A DNA stretch of 64,000 nucleotides from Bacteroidales bacterium (GCA_024402335.1 JAKSTZ010000002.1:62001-126000); one strand, 5' to 3'; positions 37,082 through 46,651 are shown, counted from the first letter of the stretch. Notes: generated by a model not told the origin, from the sequence alone. Numbers and translations are program-made.

Positions 37082-38050
37082 ATGCTTACTGTATCTCCAT
37101 CGCCTCACTATCAATCGGAGACAAGCACAACAAAATTGATGTGCAATGTTTTGATTGCTTTAGTTCCGGCTCTAATATTTTCAGTGTATGTCTTCGGATT
37201 TTCAGCTTTATTGTTAACGCTTGTTTCCGTGGCATCTTGTCTATTATTTGAATTTGTAATAGATAAATGGTTATTCAAAAATCAAAATTATTCTATAAAA
37301 GATTGCTCCGCAATAATTACCGGTGTTCTTTTATCATTTAACTTACCAAACTCTCTTCCTTTATGGATGGTTGTAATTGGTTGCTTAATTGCCATTGGTG
37401 TTGCAAAAATGTCTTTCGGTGGTTTGGGTTGCAATATTTTCAACCCTGCACTTGTTGGACGTGTATTCCTATTAATTTCGTTCCCTGCCGACATGACAAC
37501 ATGGTCGAAGGTTTCTGAATACACCGTAGATGGAACAACAGGTGCAACGCCACTTGGAATGGTTAAGGAAGGTATTATGAGCGGAAAAACTATAGCAGAT
37601 CTTTCTTTGCCATCGACAACTGATTTATTTATCGGAAATATTGGTGGTAGTCTTGGTGAAATTTCTGTTATTGCATTAATTATAGGTGGAATATATCTAT
37701 TATGTACCAAAACAATTACTTGGCATATTCCAGTTAGCGTTTTAGGTTCAATTGCAGTATTTTCTTGTATTCTTTATCTTGCAAATCCTGAGCTAAACGC
37801 CAATCCTATTTTCCATCTTTGTACAGGTGGAGCTATGTTAGGTGCAATTTTCATGGCAACAGACTATGCAACTTCCCCTATGACTTCATTTGGCAAAATT
37901 ATTTTTGGTATAGGCATCGGTGTTTTGACAGTTATCATTCGTCGTTTTGGTGCATATCCAGAAGGAATGTCTTTTGCGATATTGATTATGAATGCATTAG
38001 TGCCACTAATCAATAAAATTCAACATCGTCGTTACGGATCTAAAAATTAA
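37082..38050 (+). CDS. rnfD: Rnf complex subunit D
   Basis: 322 aa, NqrB/RnfD family, about nine transmembrane helices. The covalent FMN attachment Thr lies in VDGTTGATPLG (about 155-165). FGGLGCNIFNPALVGRVF and FMATDYATSPMT are conserved pore/core segments. Proposed part of the ion-translocating membrane core. Confidence 0.97.
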   Translation: MLTVSPSPHYQSETSTTKLMCNVLIALVPALIFSVYVFGFSALLLTLVSVASCLLFEFVIDKWLFKNQNYSIKDCSAIITGVLLSFNLPNSLPLWMVVIGCLIAIGVAKMSFGGLGCNIFNPALVGRVFLLISFPADMTTWSKVSEYTVDGTTGATPLGMVKEGIMSGKTIADLSLPSTTDLFIGNIGGSLGEISVIALIIGGIYLLCTKTITWHIPVSVLGSIAVFSCILYLANPELNANPIFHLCTGGAMLGAIFMATDYATSPMTSFGKIIFGIGIGVLTVIIRRFGAYPEGMSFAILIMNALVPLINKIQHRRYGSKN

Positions 38051-38056
38051 TCGGCC

Positions 38057-38674
38057 ATGGCACAGAAAATAGAATCTTCTCTTAAAAATATGGTAATTGT
38101 ATTGTGTGCAATTACTTTTATAGCCGGCATTTCGCTTGCTTTTGTACAGCAAATAACTCTTGCCCCTATTTCTGCTTCTCATCAACAGAAACAAATAAAT
38201 GCAATCTCTATTGTTGTTCCTGAATTCAACAACAATCCACTTGAAACAGGTATAAAAACAGCAGTACAAAATGATAGTTTGACAGTTTATACAGCAACAA
38301 AAGACAATGAAGTTGTTGGTTATGCTATTCTTAGCTCAACAAACTCTGGATTTGGTGGAACCGTACAAGTAATGGTCGGTTTTACACCTGATGGCGCAAT
38401 TTACAACACATCTGTAGTTGCCCACCAAGAAACTCCAGGACTTGGAGACAAGATGACCACGGAAAAATTCCGTTCTCAATTTGTAGGCTTCGATTGTGCG
38501 ACAAAAAAAGCTATTGTAAAAAAAGACGGCGGCGATGTTGATGCTCTTACGGCAGCAACAATCAGCTCCCGAGCTTTTTGCGCTACTATTCGTAAAGCCT
38601 ATAGCGCATTTCAACAAATAACGAATCAAAAATCATGTGCCGATGCAGAATCAGGTGCAACAAAACAAGAATAA
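38057..38674 (+). CDS. rnfG: Rnf complex subunit G
   Basis: 205 aa. One N-terminal transmembrane helix (about 12-32) and a periplasmic FMN_bind domain. Conserved motifs are [11 protein letters not shown] and [12 protein letters not shown]; the second contains the Thr that carries covalent FMN (canonical S/T-G/A-A-T). Transfers electrons between the membrane flavins. It follows rnfD by 6 bp, and rnfE starts 1 bp after its stop. Confidence 0.96.
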   Translation: MAQKIESSLKNMVIVLCAITFIAGISLAFVQQITLAPISASHQQKQINAISIVVPEFNNNPLETGIKTAVQNDSLTVYTATKDNEVVGYAILSSTNSGFGGTVQVMVGFTPDGAIYNTSVVAHQETPGLGDKMTTEKFRSQFVGFDCATKKAIVKKDGGDVDALTAATISSRAFCATIRKAYSAFQQITNQKSCADAESGATKQE

Positions 38675-38675
38675 C

Positions 38676-39260
38676 ATGGCAAATATTTCTAATCTAACTC
38701 GCGGAATTATAAAGGAGAATCCAATCTTCTCTCTCCTTTTAGGTATGTGTCCTACGCTTGGGGTTACCACTTCTGGAACTAATGGCTTAGGTATGGGATT
38801 AGCAACAATGTTCGTTCTTATTATGTCGAATATTGTTATCTCGTTGGTTAAAAATATCATACCTGACAAAGTGCGAATCCCTGCTTTTATTGTAATAATC
38901 GCAACCTTCGTTACTATAATTCAATTACTTATGGAAGCGTATGTTCCAGCTTTGTTTGAACAACTTGGTTTATACATTCCATTGATAGTTGTAAACTGTA
39001 TAATTCTTGGTCGTGCAGAATCATTTGCTTCAAAAAATGGTGTCGTTGATTCTCTATTCGACGGAATTGGTATGGGACTTGGATTTACATTAGCTCTTAC
39101 CCTACTCGGCCTTGTACGTGAAATGCTTGGTGCCGGAACAATTTTTGGCTGGAATTTCTTAGGCATGGAAGACCCTAAAACTATGTTGGTATTTATCTTG
39201 CCTCCAGGAGCCTTCTTAGTTTTGGCATATTTAATTGCATTAATTAAAAAGAACAACTAA
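38676..39260 (+). CDS. rnfE: Rnf complex subunit E
   Basis: 194 aa from ATG 38676 ([10 protein letters not shown]), 1 bp after the rnfG stop; the alternative in-frame start at 38637 lies inside rnfG. Six transmembrane helices. NqrD/RnfE family signatures are [33 protein letters not shown] and the C-terminal [15 protein letters not shown]. It forms the symmetric membrane core with RnfA. Confidence 0.96.
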   Translation: MANISNLTRGIIKENPIFSLLLGMCPTLGVTTSGTNGLGMGLATMFVLIMSNIVISLVKNIIPDKVRIPAFIVIIATFVTIIQLLMEAYVPALFEQLGLYIPLIVVNCIILGRAESFASKNGVVDSLFDGIGMGLGFTLALTLLGLVREMLGAGTIFGWNFLGMEDPKTMLVFILPPGAFLVLAYLIALIKKNN

Positions 39261-39278
39261 TCTCAAACTTTAAAGAAA

Positions 39279-39875
39279 ATGGCTTACTTATTAATAATTA
39301 TATCAGCTGTATTTGTAAACAACATTGTTTTAAGTCAATTTTTGGGAATCTGCCCATTTTTGGGAGTTTCTAAAAAAGTAAATACAGCAATTGGCATGTC
39401 GGGTGCGGTAATGTTCGTATTGGTTCTTGCCACTATGGTTACCTATATTCTTAACAAATATGTATTAGTTCCACTTAACATTGAATTCTTGCAAACTATT
39501 AGTTTTATTTTAATTATCGCCTCTTTAGTACAAATGGTCGAAATCGTTCTAAAAAAGGTTTCTCACGCATTATATGAAGCTTTAGGAGTATTTCTTCCTT
39601 TGATTACAACTAACTGTTGCGTACTTGGTGTATCAATGATGGCATTGGATTTACCAAGCAAATATTCATTTGTAGAAGAAAGCTCACTTTCATTGGCTAT
39701 CGTTTTTGCATTTGCAAATGCTTTAGCTTTTGGATTAGCTTTGGTTGTATTTGCCGGTATTCGTGAACAAATACAAATAACAGATGTACCTAAACGCTTA
39801 CAAGGCACTCCTATCTCATTAATTGCTGCAGGTTTGTTGGCATTAGCATTTATGGGATTCTCTGGATTAGTATAA
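39279..39875 (+). CDS. rnfA: Rnf complex subunit A
   Basis: 198 aa, NqrE/RnfA family, six transmembrane helices. Signatures are FVNNIVLSQFLGICPFLGVS at the N-terminus (with the cysteine that binds the intramembrane Fe-S centre) and FLPLITTNCCVLGVSMM in the pseudo-symmetric second half. It completes the rnfBCDGEA set. A lipoprotein gene starts 22 bp later with no terminator between. Confidence 0.96.
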   Translation: MAYLLIIISAVFVNNIVLSQFLGICPFLGVSKKVNTAIGMSGAVMFVLVLATMVTYILNKYVLVPLNIEFLQTISFILIIASLVQMVEIVLKKVSHALYEALGVFLPLITTNCCVLGVSMMALDLPSKYSFVEESSLSLAIVFAFANALAFGLALVVFAGIREQIQITDVPKRLQGTPISLIAAGLLALAFMGFSGLV

Positions 39876-39897
39876 TAAATAATAAAATAATAAAATT

Positions 39898-40451
39898 ATG
39901 AAAAAGAAAATTTTTTATGCCGTAATGGCCTTACTTACAAGTATTTCGTTTGTAAGTTGTGGTGATGAAGAAAATAAATCTTCAGAATCAGACATTTTAA
40001 AAAAATAACTGATAATCAAGCATTTTATGATGGAAAGTCAAGTGATGTTGAATATCATCTTGCCATTAGACCTGCAAATGCAGAATATGAAGATGAAGGG
40101 GCACATTATCTTGATATAATGGGTGGAGATTTTCATGGAAGATTTGACCTTGGCACTCCTTTACTTGGTTCTAAGATAGATTTGGCAAAACCTGCAGTTA
40201 AACATCAATTTTCATTTGGATTTAGTTCTGGAAATGATGATTTCTTTGGTCTAGATTCATTTGAAAATAGTGTTCATTCATATATTGCAGATGTTCAATA
40301 CGAAAATGAATCTTGTTTTTCTTCTGGTTATATTATCATTGGAAAAAGCGACAAAGAATTTACTCTATCTCTTGTTGGTACTTTAAAAAATAATAAACAA
40401 GTTGCATTAAAGGTTGCAATTCCAGAAAGTGAAATTGAATACTGGAATTAA
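39898..40451 (+). pseudogene. Small lipoprotein gene split by a -1 frameshift at an A7 run
   Basis: ATG 39898 opens a 36-codon frame encoding a lipoprotein signal (hydrophobic core, SFVSC with Cys21, then acidic GDEEN). It stops at TAA 40006. The frame one base back is open from the A run to 40451, with coding-like sequence (ITDNQAFYDGKSS...ESEIEYWN). Joining them by a -1 shift at A AAA AAA (39999-40005) gives 184 aa. No good start exists for the downstream part before ATG 40119. Either a base was gained in the homopolymer (mutation or sequencing error), or the A AAA AAA T site is used for programmed -1 frameshifting. The mature part has no recognised domain. It lies in the rnf transcription unit ahead of a terminator. 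Confidence 0.75.
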
Positions 40452-40473
40452 CCAATAATTTAATCTAAATTAT

Positions 40474-40501
40474 AAAAAGCAGGAAAATTCCTGCTTTTTT
40501 T
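40474..40501 (+). terminator. Terminator of the rnf-lipoprotein unit
   Basis: The stem aaagcagg/cctgcttt with loop aaaatt is followed by seven T. Confidence 0.9.
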
Positions 40502-40522
40502 GTGTTTAAACTATAATTTTAA

Positions 40523-40556
40523 CAAAAAAGGCCATCGTTTCCGATAGCCTTTTTTA
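40523..40556 (-). terminator. Terminator of the serC-serA-DUF1015 unit
   Basis: On the minus strand, GGCTATCG-GAAA-CGATGGCC (GNRA tetraloop, one A/C mismatch) is followed by six T; A-rich on the other side, so it may work in both directions. Confidence 0.8.
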
Positions 40557-40583
40557 TTTTAATCAAATAGATTTGATTTAGGA

Positions 40584-41834
40584 TTATACTAAACTATGAA
40601 GGATTAATCCACTTCTTAATTTTGGTTCAAACCAAGTTGATTTTGGAGGCATGATTTCACCGCTATCTGCAATGTTCATCAACTGATCCATAGAAACTGG
40701 ATACAAAGCAAATGCAGCTTGCATTTCACCAGAATCAACACGTTTCTTCAATTCTCCTAAACCGCGAATACCACCAACAAAATCAATTCTTTGGCTTCTT
40801 CGTAAATCTTGAATATCAAATAATGGAGAAAGTACTTGTTCAGTTAAAATTGTAACATCCAATACGCCAATAGGATCAGCATCGTTGAATGTACCTTCTT
40901 TTGCAGTTAATGAGTACCACTCACCTGCCAAGTACATTGAGAAATTGTGTAACTTATTTGGTTTATAAATTTCCGTACCTTTTTTCTCAACAACAAAAGA
41001 CTTTTCTAGTTTTGAAACCAATTCTGCAGGAGTCATACCATTCAAATCTTTCAAAACACGGTTATAATCAATAATTGTCAATTGGTTAGCTGGGAAATTT
41101 ACTGCCAAGAAATAGTTGTATTCTTCACTACCGTTGTGATTTGGATTTGCAGCACGACGTTCTGAACCAACACCTGCAGCAGCTGCTGTTCTGTGGTGAC
41201 CATCAGCAACATACAAGCAATCAACTTCGTTAGCGAATAAATATTCGATGCGTTTTATTTTAGCATCATTGTCGATTACCCAAACATGGTGACCAACACC
41301 GTCTTCTGAAACGAAATTATAAACAGGATCAACTAAAATCGCATCATGAATAATCATGTCCAATTCCAAATTGTTTTTGAATGCGAAGAACACTGGTTCT
41401 GCATTGAAATTTGTATGGCGAACGTGATTTCTACGATCTTCTTCTTTATCTGGACGAGTTAATTCATGTTTTTTGATGATATTATTCTCGTAATCAGCAA
41501 CATATGCACCACCAACTATACCATATTGTGTACGACCATTCATAGTTTGTGCATAGATGTAATAACAAGGTTTTTCATCTTGGATTAGCACTTTTTCATC
41601 TATCAACTTTTGAATTGCAGCTTTTGCTGTATCATATACAAGTTGAGAATGCAAATCAACATCGGCAGGTAAATCTATTTCTGGTTTAATAACATGATAG
41701 AAAGAGTATTTGTTATCTCCAGCTTCAGCCTTAGCCTCTTCTGAATTCAACACATCGTATGGACGAGAAGCAATTTTCTTTGCATATTCCTCGTTGCAAG
41801 GACGAAATCCTTTGAATGGTTTTACTATTGGCAT
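40584..41834 (-). CDS. DUF1015 family protein
   Basis: 416 aa. N-terminal KPFKGFRPCNEEYAKKIASRPYDVL and the internal ELTRPDKEEDR, YVADGHHRTAAA and YNYFLAVNFPANQLTIIDYNRVLKD are the DUF1015 signatures. The ADGHHR motif looks catalytic or metal/nucleotide binding. Function unknown. In Bacteroidota the gene is commonly next to serC and serA, as here, so a role in serine or phosphoserine metabolism is a reasonable inference. It starts 70 bp after the serA stop, with a 12-bp inverted repeat in between. Confidence 0.9.
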   Translation of the reverse strand: MPIVKPFKGFRPCNEEYAKKIASRPYDVLNSEEAKAEAGDNKYSFYHVIKPEIDLPADVDLHSQLVYDTAKAAIQKLIDEKVLIQDEKPCYYIYAQTMNGRTQYGIVGGAYVADYENNIIKKHELTRPDKEEDRRNHVRHTNFNAEPVFFAFKNNLELDMIIHDAILVDPVYNFVSEDGVGHHVWVIDNDAKIKRIEYLFANEVDCLYVADGHHRTAAAAGVGSERRAANPNHNGSEEYNYFLAVNFPANQLTIIDYNRVLKDLNGMTPAELVSKLEKSFVVEKKGTEIYKPNKLHNFSMYLAGEWYSLTAKEGTFNDADPIGVLDVTILTEQVLSPLFDIQDLRRSQRIDFVGGIRGLGELKKRVDSGEMQAAFALYPVSMDQLMNIADSGEIMPPKSTWFEPKLRSGLILHSLV

Positions 41835-41857
41835 TGTTATAATGATTAGTGATTAAT

Positions 41858-41891
41858 GTTTAGTGATTAATCATACAACTAATCACTAAAC
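41858..41891. repeat. Perfect 12-bp inverted repeat between serA and DUF1015
   Basis: gtttagtgatta (41858-41869) and taatcactaaac (41880-41891) with a 10-bp spacer. A further related half-site gattagtgattaat lies at 41844-41857. There is no T-tract, so it is not an ordinary terminator. A related sequence recurs upstream of valS (56768-56784). Confidence 0.65.
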
Positions 41892-41904
41892 TCTAATCGT
41901 TATT

Positions 41905-42825
41905 TTATTTATTTACTTGGAATTTCTTATCACCTGTTGTGATGAAAGAAACAATTTGACGAGCTGCAGCTAAACCTGCATTGATATTTGCTTCTGAAGT
42001 TTGAGCACCCATTTTCTTAGGTGTTGAGAAATAACGACCTTCGAATTTAGAGAATTCTTCGTGAGCAGCTGGCATGATATCAGAAATGTATTTAATATCA
42101 GCACGGTCATTCATTAATTTAATCAAACCTGCTTCATCAATAACTTCTTTACGAGCAGTATTTACAAGAATACCACCTTTCTTCATTTGGTTAACCATGT
42201 CGTAGTTAATGCTATTGATAGTTTCTGGAGTTGCAGGAATATGTAATGAAACTACATCACAAGTTTTGAATAGTTCATTTTGATTTGCAACCGCTTTAAC
42301 ACCAGCAGCCTCAATAACTTCAGCTGGACAGAATGCATCGTAAGCATAAACATCCATACCAAAACCTTTAGCAACGCGGGCTACATTACGGCCAACATTA
42401 CCGAAAGCTAAGATACCAAGTTTTTTGCCCATCAATTCTGAACCTGATTTACCATTGTAGAAATTACGAACCGCATAAACCAACAAACCAAATACTAATT
42501 CTGCAACAGCATTAGCATTTTGTCCTGGAGTGTTCATTACTACTACATTCTTTGCTGTTGCAGCAGCAAGGTCAACATTGTCGTAACCAGCACCGGCACG
42601 AACAACGATTTTTAAGTTTTTAGCAGCTTCTAAAACTTCAGCATCAACTTTATCACTTCTGATAATGATAGCGTCAGCATCTGCTACAGCACTTAATAAT
42701 GCAGATTTTTCTGTGTATGATTCTAATAAAGCAAATTCAAATCCTGCTTTTTCTACGATTTCTTTAATACCGTCCACTGCAGCTTTAGCAAATGGTTTTT
42801 CGGTAGCAACAAGTACTTTTGTCAT
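41905..42825 (-). CDS. serA: D-3-phosphoglycerate dehydrogenase (short type III form)
   Basis: 306 aa from ATG 42825 (MTKVLVATEKP); the frame stays open upstream into serC but the upstream extension is not conserved-looking. It oxidises 3-phosphoglycerate with NAD+, the first step of serine synthesis. NAD-binding GKKLGILAFGNVGRNVA, catalytic Arg in NTARKEVIDE. The usual catalytic His (TPHxG) is replaced by Lys in TPKKMGAQT. This Lys form without the C-terminal ACT domain is known from Bacteroidales and Entamoeba (type III), so it is not a truncation. It lacks the serine-feedback domain. Confidence 0.95.
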   Translation of the reverse strand: MTKVLVATEKPFAKAAVDGIKEIVEKAGFEFALLESYTEKSALLSAVADADAIIIRSDKVDAEVLEAAKNLKIVVRAGAGYDNVDLAAATAKNVVVMNTPGQNANAVAELVFGLLVYAVRNFYNGKSGSELMGKKLGILAFGNVGRNVARVAKGFGMDVYAYDAFCPAEVIEAAGVKAVANQNELFKTCDVVSLHIPATPETINSINYDMVNQMKKGGILVNTARKEVIDEAGLIKLMNDRADIKYISDIMPAAHEEFSKFEGRYFSTPKKMGAQTSEANINAGLAAARQIVSFITTGDKKFQVNK

Positions 42826-42837
42826 TTTTATAAAATT

Positions 42838-42869
42838 AAAAAAAGGAGAAAGAAACCTTTCTCCTTTCG
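42838..42869 (-). terminator. Hairpin with T-tract between serC and serA
   Basis: On the minus strand, AAAGGAGAAAG pairs with CTTTCTCCTTT and is followed by a T-rich tract. It sits 15 bp after the serC stop and about 12 bp before the serA ATG. It may attenuate serA or define the serC 3' end. Confidence 0.7.
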
Positions 42870-42883
42870 TTGTTATACAAATA

Positions 42884-43951
42884 TTAGATTGTTTTTTCAA
42901 AAGCCTTCATGCAATCTATCAACGCTTTCACGCTTTCGATTGGCAATGCATTGTAGCAAGAAGCTCTGAAACCACCAACTGAACGGTGACCTTTAACACC
43001 AACCATTCCGTTTTCTTGTGCGAATTTCAAGAAGTCTGCTTCTTTTTCTTTGTATTCTTCTTTCATCACGAAGCAGATGTTCATTCTTGAACGGTCTTCT
43101 TCTTTCGCAGTTCCTACGAAGATCTTGCTGTTGTCGATTGCATCGTAAAGTAGGTTTGCTTTTTCGATGTTACGTTTTTCCATTGCTGCAACACCACCGT
43201 TAGCTTTCAAATAACGCAAGTTCAACAATGCTGTGTAGATAGGTAACACTGGAGGTGTATTGAACATTGAACCACCGTCAATGTGTGTACGATAATCCAA
43301 CATTGTTGGAATTGGACGAGTTACTTTACCAAGTAATTCATTTTTGATGATTACAAATGTGACACCAGCTGGAGCCAAGTTCTTTTGAGCACCACCATAA
43401 ATCACACCATATTTAGACACATCGATTGGACGTGAGAAAATATCAGATGACATATCTGCAAACAAAGGAACTGGAGAATCTAAGTCTTTCAAGATTTCTG
43501 TTCCGTAGATTGTGTTGTTTGTTGTGATATGGAAATAATCAGCATCTGTTGGGATTGTGTAATCCTTTGGAATGAATGTGTAGTTTGCATCTGCAGAAGA
43601 AGCAACTTCAACAACATCACCAAACAATTTAGCTTCTTTCATTGCTTTCTTAGCCCAAACACCTGTGTTCAAGTAAGCAGCTTTCTTTTCCAAGAAGTTA
43701 TATGGAATCATACAGAATTCCAAACTTGCACCACCGCCAAGGAAGATTACGGAGTATCCTTCAGGAATATCCAATAATTCTTTGAACAACGAGACTGCCT
43801 CATCAACTACTGGTTGAAAGTTCTTAGCTCTGTGGCTAATCTCTAAAATTGAAAGTCCATCATTTTGAAAGTCAAGAACAGCCTTTGCTGTTTCTTCAAT
43901 GACTTCACGTGGCAAAATGGACGGTCCTGCATTGAAATTATGTTTCTTCAT
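42884..43951 (-). CDS. serC: Phosphoserine aminotransferase
   Basis: 355 aa, PLP enzyme of the second serine step (3-phosphohydroxypyruvate + Glu). N-terminal [14 protein letters not shown], substrate-binding [25 protein letters not shown], and the PLP lysine in [14 protein letters not shown] (about 190). C-terminal [17 protein letters not shown] contains the substrate Arg. First gene of the serC-serA-DUF1015 unit, with a leader of about 100 nt that contains a small inverted repeat (44004-44022). Confidence 0.97.
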   Translation of the reverse strand: MKKHNFNAGPSILPREVIEETAKAVLDFQNDGLSILEISHRAKNFQPVVDEAVSLFKELLDIPEGYSVIFLGGGASLEFCMIPYNFLEKKAAYLNTGVWAKKAMKEAKLFGDVVEVASSADANYTFIPKDYTIPTDADYFHITTNNTIYGTEILKDLDSPVPLFADMSSDIFSRPIDVSKYGVIYGGAQKNLAPAGVTFVIIKNELLGKVTRPIPTMLDYRTHIDGGSMFNTPPVLPIYTALLNLRYLKANGGVAAMEKRNIEKANLLYDAIDNSKIFVGTAKEEDRSRMNICFVMKEEYKEKEADFLKFAQENGMVGVKGHRSVGGFRASCYNALPIESVKALIDCMKAFEKTI

Positions 43952-44081
43952 TGTAAATTTTTATTTTTTGTGTCGCAAATTTGCAAAATAATCTTCAATT
44001 ATTGAAAGCATTCAACGCTTTCTTTTTACAATTTTTGAAAAAAATATTAACTATTTGTTAATTTTTTATTGATTTCACTTT

Positions 44082-44089
44082 CAAAGCTA
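44082..44089 (-). promoter_or_regulatory. -7 element for serC
   Basis: On the minus strand this is TAGCTTTG (TAnnTTTG), about 130 bp before the serC ATG. No well-spaced -33 TTG was found. The leader contains GAAAGC...GCTTTC (44004-44022) and a GCAAATTTGC palindrome (near 43976-43985). Confidence 0.35.
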
Positions 44090-44104
44090 TCTTTTTCACA
44101 AGAC

Positions 44105-44137
44105 AAAAAAGGCCGCTCCTTTTAGGAACAGCCTACA
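44105..44137 (-). terminator. Terminator after lon
   Basis: On the minus strand, AGGCTGTTCCT-AAA-AGGAGCGGCCT (imperfect stem) is followed by six T, 20 bp after the lon stop. Confidence 0.8.
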
Positions 44138-44155
44138 AATCATTCTTGTTCTACA

Positions 44156-46582
44156 TTACTTTCTCGATTGTTCTTCAAGTAATGCATACGAAAGAACTTC
44201 AGAAACTTCGTTTACATATTTAAATGTAACTCCTTTCAAATATTTCTCTCCGATTTCTTCTATATCTTTTTGATTCTGTGCAGAAAGAATAATCTCTTTT
44301 ATACCTGCTCGCTTAGCAGCAAGAATCTTTTCTTTTATACCGCCAACCGGTAATACCTTACCACGTAAGGTAATCTCACCTGTCATTGCTATAGCCTTAC
44401 GAACTTTTCTATGAGTCAACGCACTGGCTATTGATGTCGCCATTGTAATACCAGCTGATGGGCCATCTTTTGGAATGGCTCCTTCCGGCACATGCAAATG
44501 AACATTTACAGAGTCAAAATCAAAGTCTCCTAACCCAATTGCTTCAGCATGGGATTTTATATATTCCATTGCAATAGTAGCCGATTCTTTCATGACATTA
44601 CCAAGGTTACCTGTCAATGTCAAACCGCCCTTACCTTTACTATAACTTGTTTCAATATAAAGTATTTCTCCTCCAACAGCAGTCCATGCCAAACCGGTTA
44701 CAACTCCCGCAAAATCATTTCCTTCATATATATCTGAAGTAAAATCAGGCTTACCCAATATTGCTTTTATATCTGACACAGAAACTGTTTGTGAAAATTC
44801 TTCGCCTTTCACAACTTTTTGAGCATAAGCACGTGCTATTTCAGCTATCTTCTTATCCAAACCACGTACACCTGATTCTCGTGTATGATTTACAATAATA
44901 TATTCTATTGTCTTTGACGAAAATTTCAGGTCATTTGGTTTCATACCTACATTTTGTAATTGCGTAGGAATTAAATGACGTTTTGCGATTTCTATCTTTT
45001 CCTCTACAATATAACCAGAAATGTCTATCATCTCCATTCTGTCACGCAATGCCGGGCTAATAGATTCAATATTGTTAGCCGTTGCAATAAACATAACTTT
45101 TGACAAATCGAAATCTAGCTCCAAATAGTTATCATAGAATGTATTGTTTTGTTCTGGGTCCAAAACTTCCAACAAGGCCGATTCCGGATCACCATGAACG
45201 TCGTGGCCAACCTTATCAACTTCATCCAAAACAAACACCGGATTTGCTGTTTTTACCTTTTTCAAATTTTGAATGATTCGACCTGGCATAGAACCTATGT
45301 AGGTCTTTCTGTGACCACGAATCTCCGATTCATCATGTAAACCACCAAGAGACATACGACAGTATTTTCTGTTCAATGCCTTTGCAATCGATTTACCTAA
45401 TGATGTTGTTCCAACACCAGGCGCACCATACAAACATAATATTGGCGACTTCATATCTCCTTTCAGCTTTAGTACAGCCAAGTGTTCAAGGATACGTTTT
45501 TTAACCTTGTCCAAACCATAATGATCTTGATTCAAAATCTTCTCCGCACGAACAAGATCGAAGTTGTCTTCGCTATACTCATTCCAAGGCAAATCCAACA
45601 AGGTTTGTACATAACTATATTGTACGCTATAATCAGGAGAATGTGTTCCTATACGGGAAAGTTTAACCAATTCTTTTTCAAATTGTTTTGCAACGTCTTC
45701 AGACCATTTTTTTGTTTTAGCTTGTTCTCTGAATTTGTCCATTTCCTCTTCAACAGACTCCTCGCCCAATTCCGATTGAATTTGTTTGATTTGTTGATGT
45801 AAGAAGAAATCACGTTGCTGTTGGTCTATATCCTGACGTGTTTTATTAAGAATGTCATTCTTTATTTCCAATATTTGAGCCTGCTGCGACAATTCTTTCA
45901 TAAGCAATATTGCTCGTGATTTCAAGTCTTCACATTCCAAAAGAACTATCTTTTTATCTAATGGCATATCGACATTAGATGACATAAAGTTGATAATGAA
46001 CTTTGGATTAGTAATATTTTTGATTGCAAATATTGATTCTTTCGGAACCTGCGAAGACATTTTCAACACCTTCAAAGAAAGGTCTTTCAATGAAGATATA
46101 ATAGCTTCAAATTCTTTGTCTACAGGAAAACTAATTTCTTCTCTCGCAATCACGTTGCACATCATGTATGGTTCATGTTGAACTTGATCCATAATTGCAA
46201 TACGTGACAAACCTTGTAAAATAACCATGGTATTTCCATCAGGCATTTCCAAGATTTTTAAAATTTGCGCAGCCGTACCGGTAGCATATAAATCCGCAAC
46301 AACAGGTTTTTCAATTCCTGCATTTTTCTGCGTAGCTACACCTATAATTTTTTCTTTTTTATTGTAGTCACGAATCAAACGAATTGACTGCACACGGCCT
46401 ACTGTTATTGGCATAACAACTCCCGGGAACAAAATAGCGTTCTTTAGCGGTAAAATTGGCAGTACCTCAGGCACATCAATTTTATTTGGCGACAATGCTT
46501 CGTCGTCCGCTACAATAGGGATTATTTCTGCGTTTGACTCGATTGAGTCAAACAATAAATCTGCTAAGTCTTTCTTTGCCAT
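44156..46582 (-). CDS. lon: ATP-dependent protease Lon, with altered Walker A motif
   Basis: 808 aa, complete LonA architecture: N-terminal substrate domain (about 40-240), coiled helix region, AAA+ module (about 350-590) and the Ser-Lys peptidase domain (about 610-808). Catalytic Ser709 (PKDGPSAG) and Lys752 (GGIKEK) are present. Walker [10 protein letters not shown], sensor-1 ATANN, arginine finger LRDRME and sensor-2 ESGVRGL are intact. The Walker A motif, GPPGVGKTS in other Lons, reads GAPGVGTTS: residue 392 is Thr (codon at 45407-45409) instead of the nucleotide-binding Lys. This would be expected to cripple ATP hydrolysis. The rest is too well conserved to be a decaying gene. Confidence 0.96.
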   Translation of the reverse strand: MAKKDLADLLFDSIESNAEIIPIVADDEALSPNKIDVPEVLPILPLKNAILFPGVVMPITVGRVQSIRLIRDYNKKEKIIGVATQKNAGIEKPVVADLYATGTAAQILKILEMPDGNTMVILQGLSRIAIMDQVQHEPYMMCNVIAREEISFPVDKEFEAIISSLKDLSLKVLKMSSQVPKESIFAIKNITNPKFIINFMSSNVDMPLDKKIVLLECEDLKSRAILLMKELSQQAQILEIKNDILNKTRQDIDQQQRDFFLHQQIKQIQSELGEESVEEEMDKFREQAKTKKWSEDVAKQFEKELVKLSRIGTHSPDYSVQYSYVQTLLDLPWNEYSEDNFDLVRAEKILNQDHYGLDKVKKRILEHLAVLKLKGDMKSPILCLYGAPGVGTTSLGKSIAKALNRKYCRMSLGGLHDESEIRGHRKTYIGSMPGRIIQNLKKVKTANPVFVLDEVDKVGHDVHGDPESALLEVLDPEQNNTFYDNYLELDFDLSKVMFIATANNIESISPALRDRMEMIDISGYIVEEKIEIAKRHLIPTQLQNVGMKPNDLKFSSKTIEYIIVNHTRESGVRGLDKKIAEIARAYAQKVVKGEEFSQTVSVSDIKAILGKPDFTSDIYEGNDFAGVVTGLAWTAVGGEILYIETSYSKGKGGLTLTGNLGNVMKESATIAMEYIKSHAEAIGLGDFDFDSVNVHLHVPEGAIPKDGPSAGITMATSIASALTHRKVRKAIAMTGEITLRGKVLPVGGIKEKILAAKRAGIKEIILSAQNQKDIEEIGEKYLKGVTFKYVNEVSEVLSYALLEEQSRK

Positions 46583-46651
46583 ACGGTCAAAATGTCAGTT
46601 TTTACTTGTTTTCTTTTCGGTTTCACCATATTTCAAATGATATGCCATTTA

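Noticed and set aside
40119-40451. Independent small gene starting at ATG 40119
   Set aside because: The same frame is coding-like for a further ~38 codons upstream to the A-run, and the start would lack any signal peptide; a split lipoprotein gene explains both parts.
41905-42825. serA as a truncated gene because it lacks the ACT domain
   Set aside because: The short type III form is normal in this phylum.
44156-46582. Lon as a pseudogene
   Set aside because: Despite the Walker A change the frame is full length and every other functional residue is conserved.
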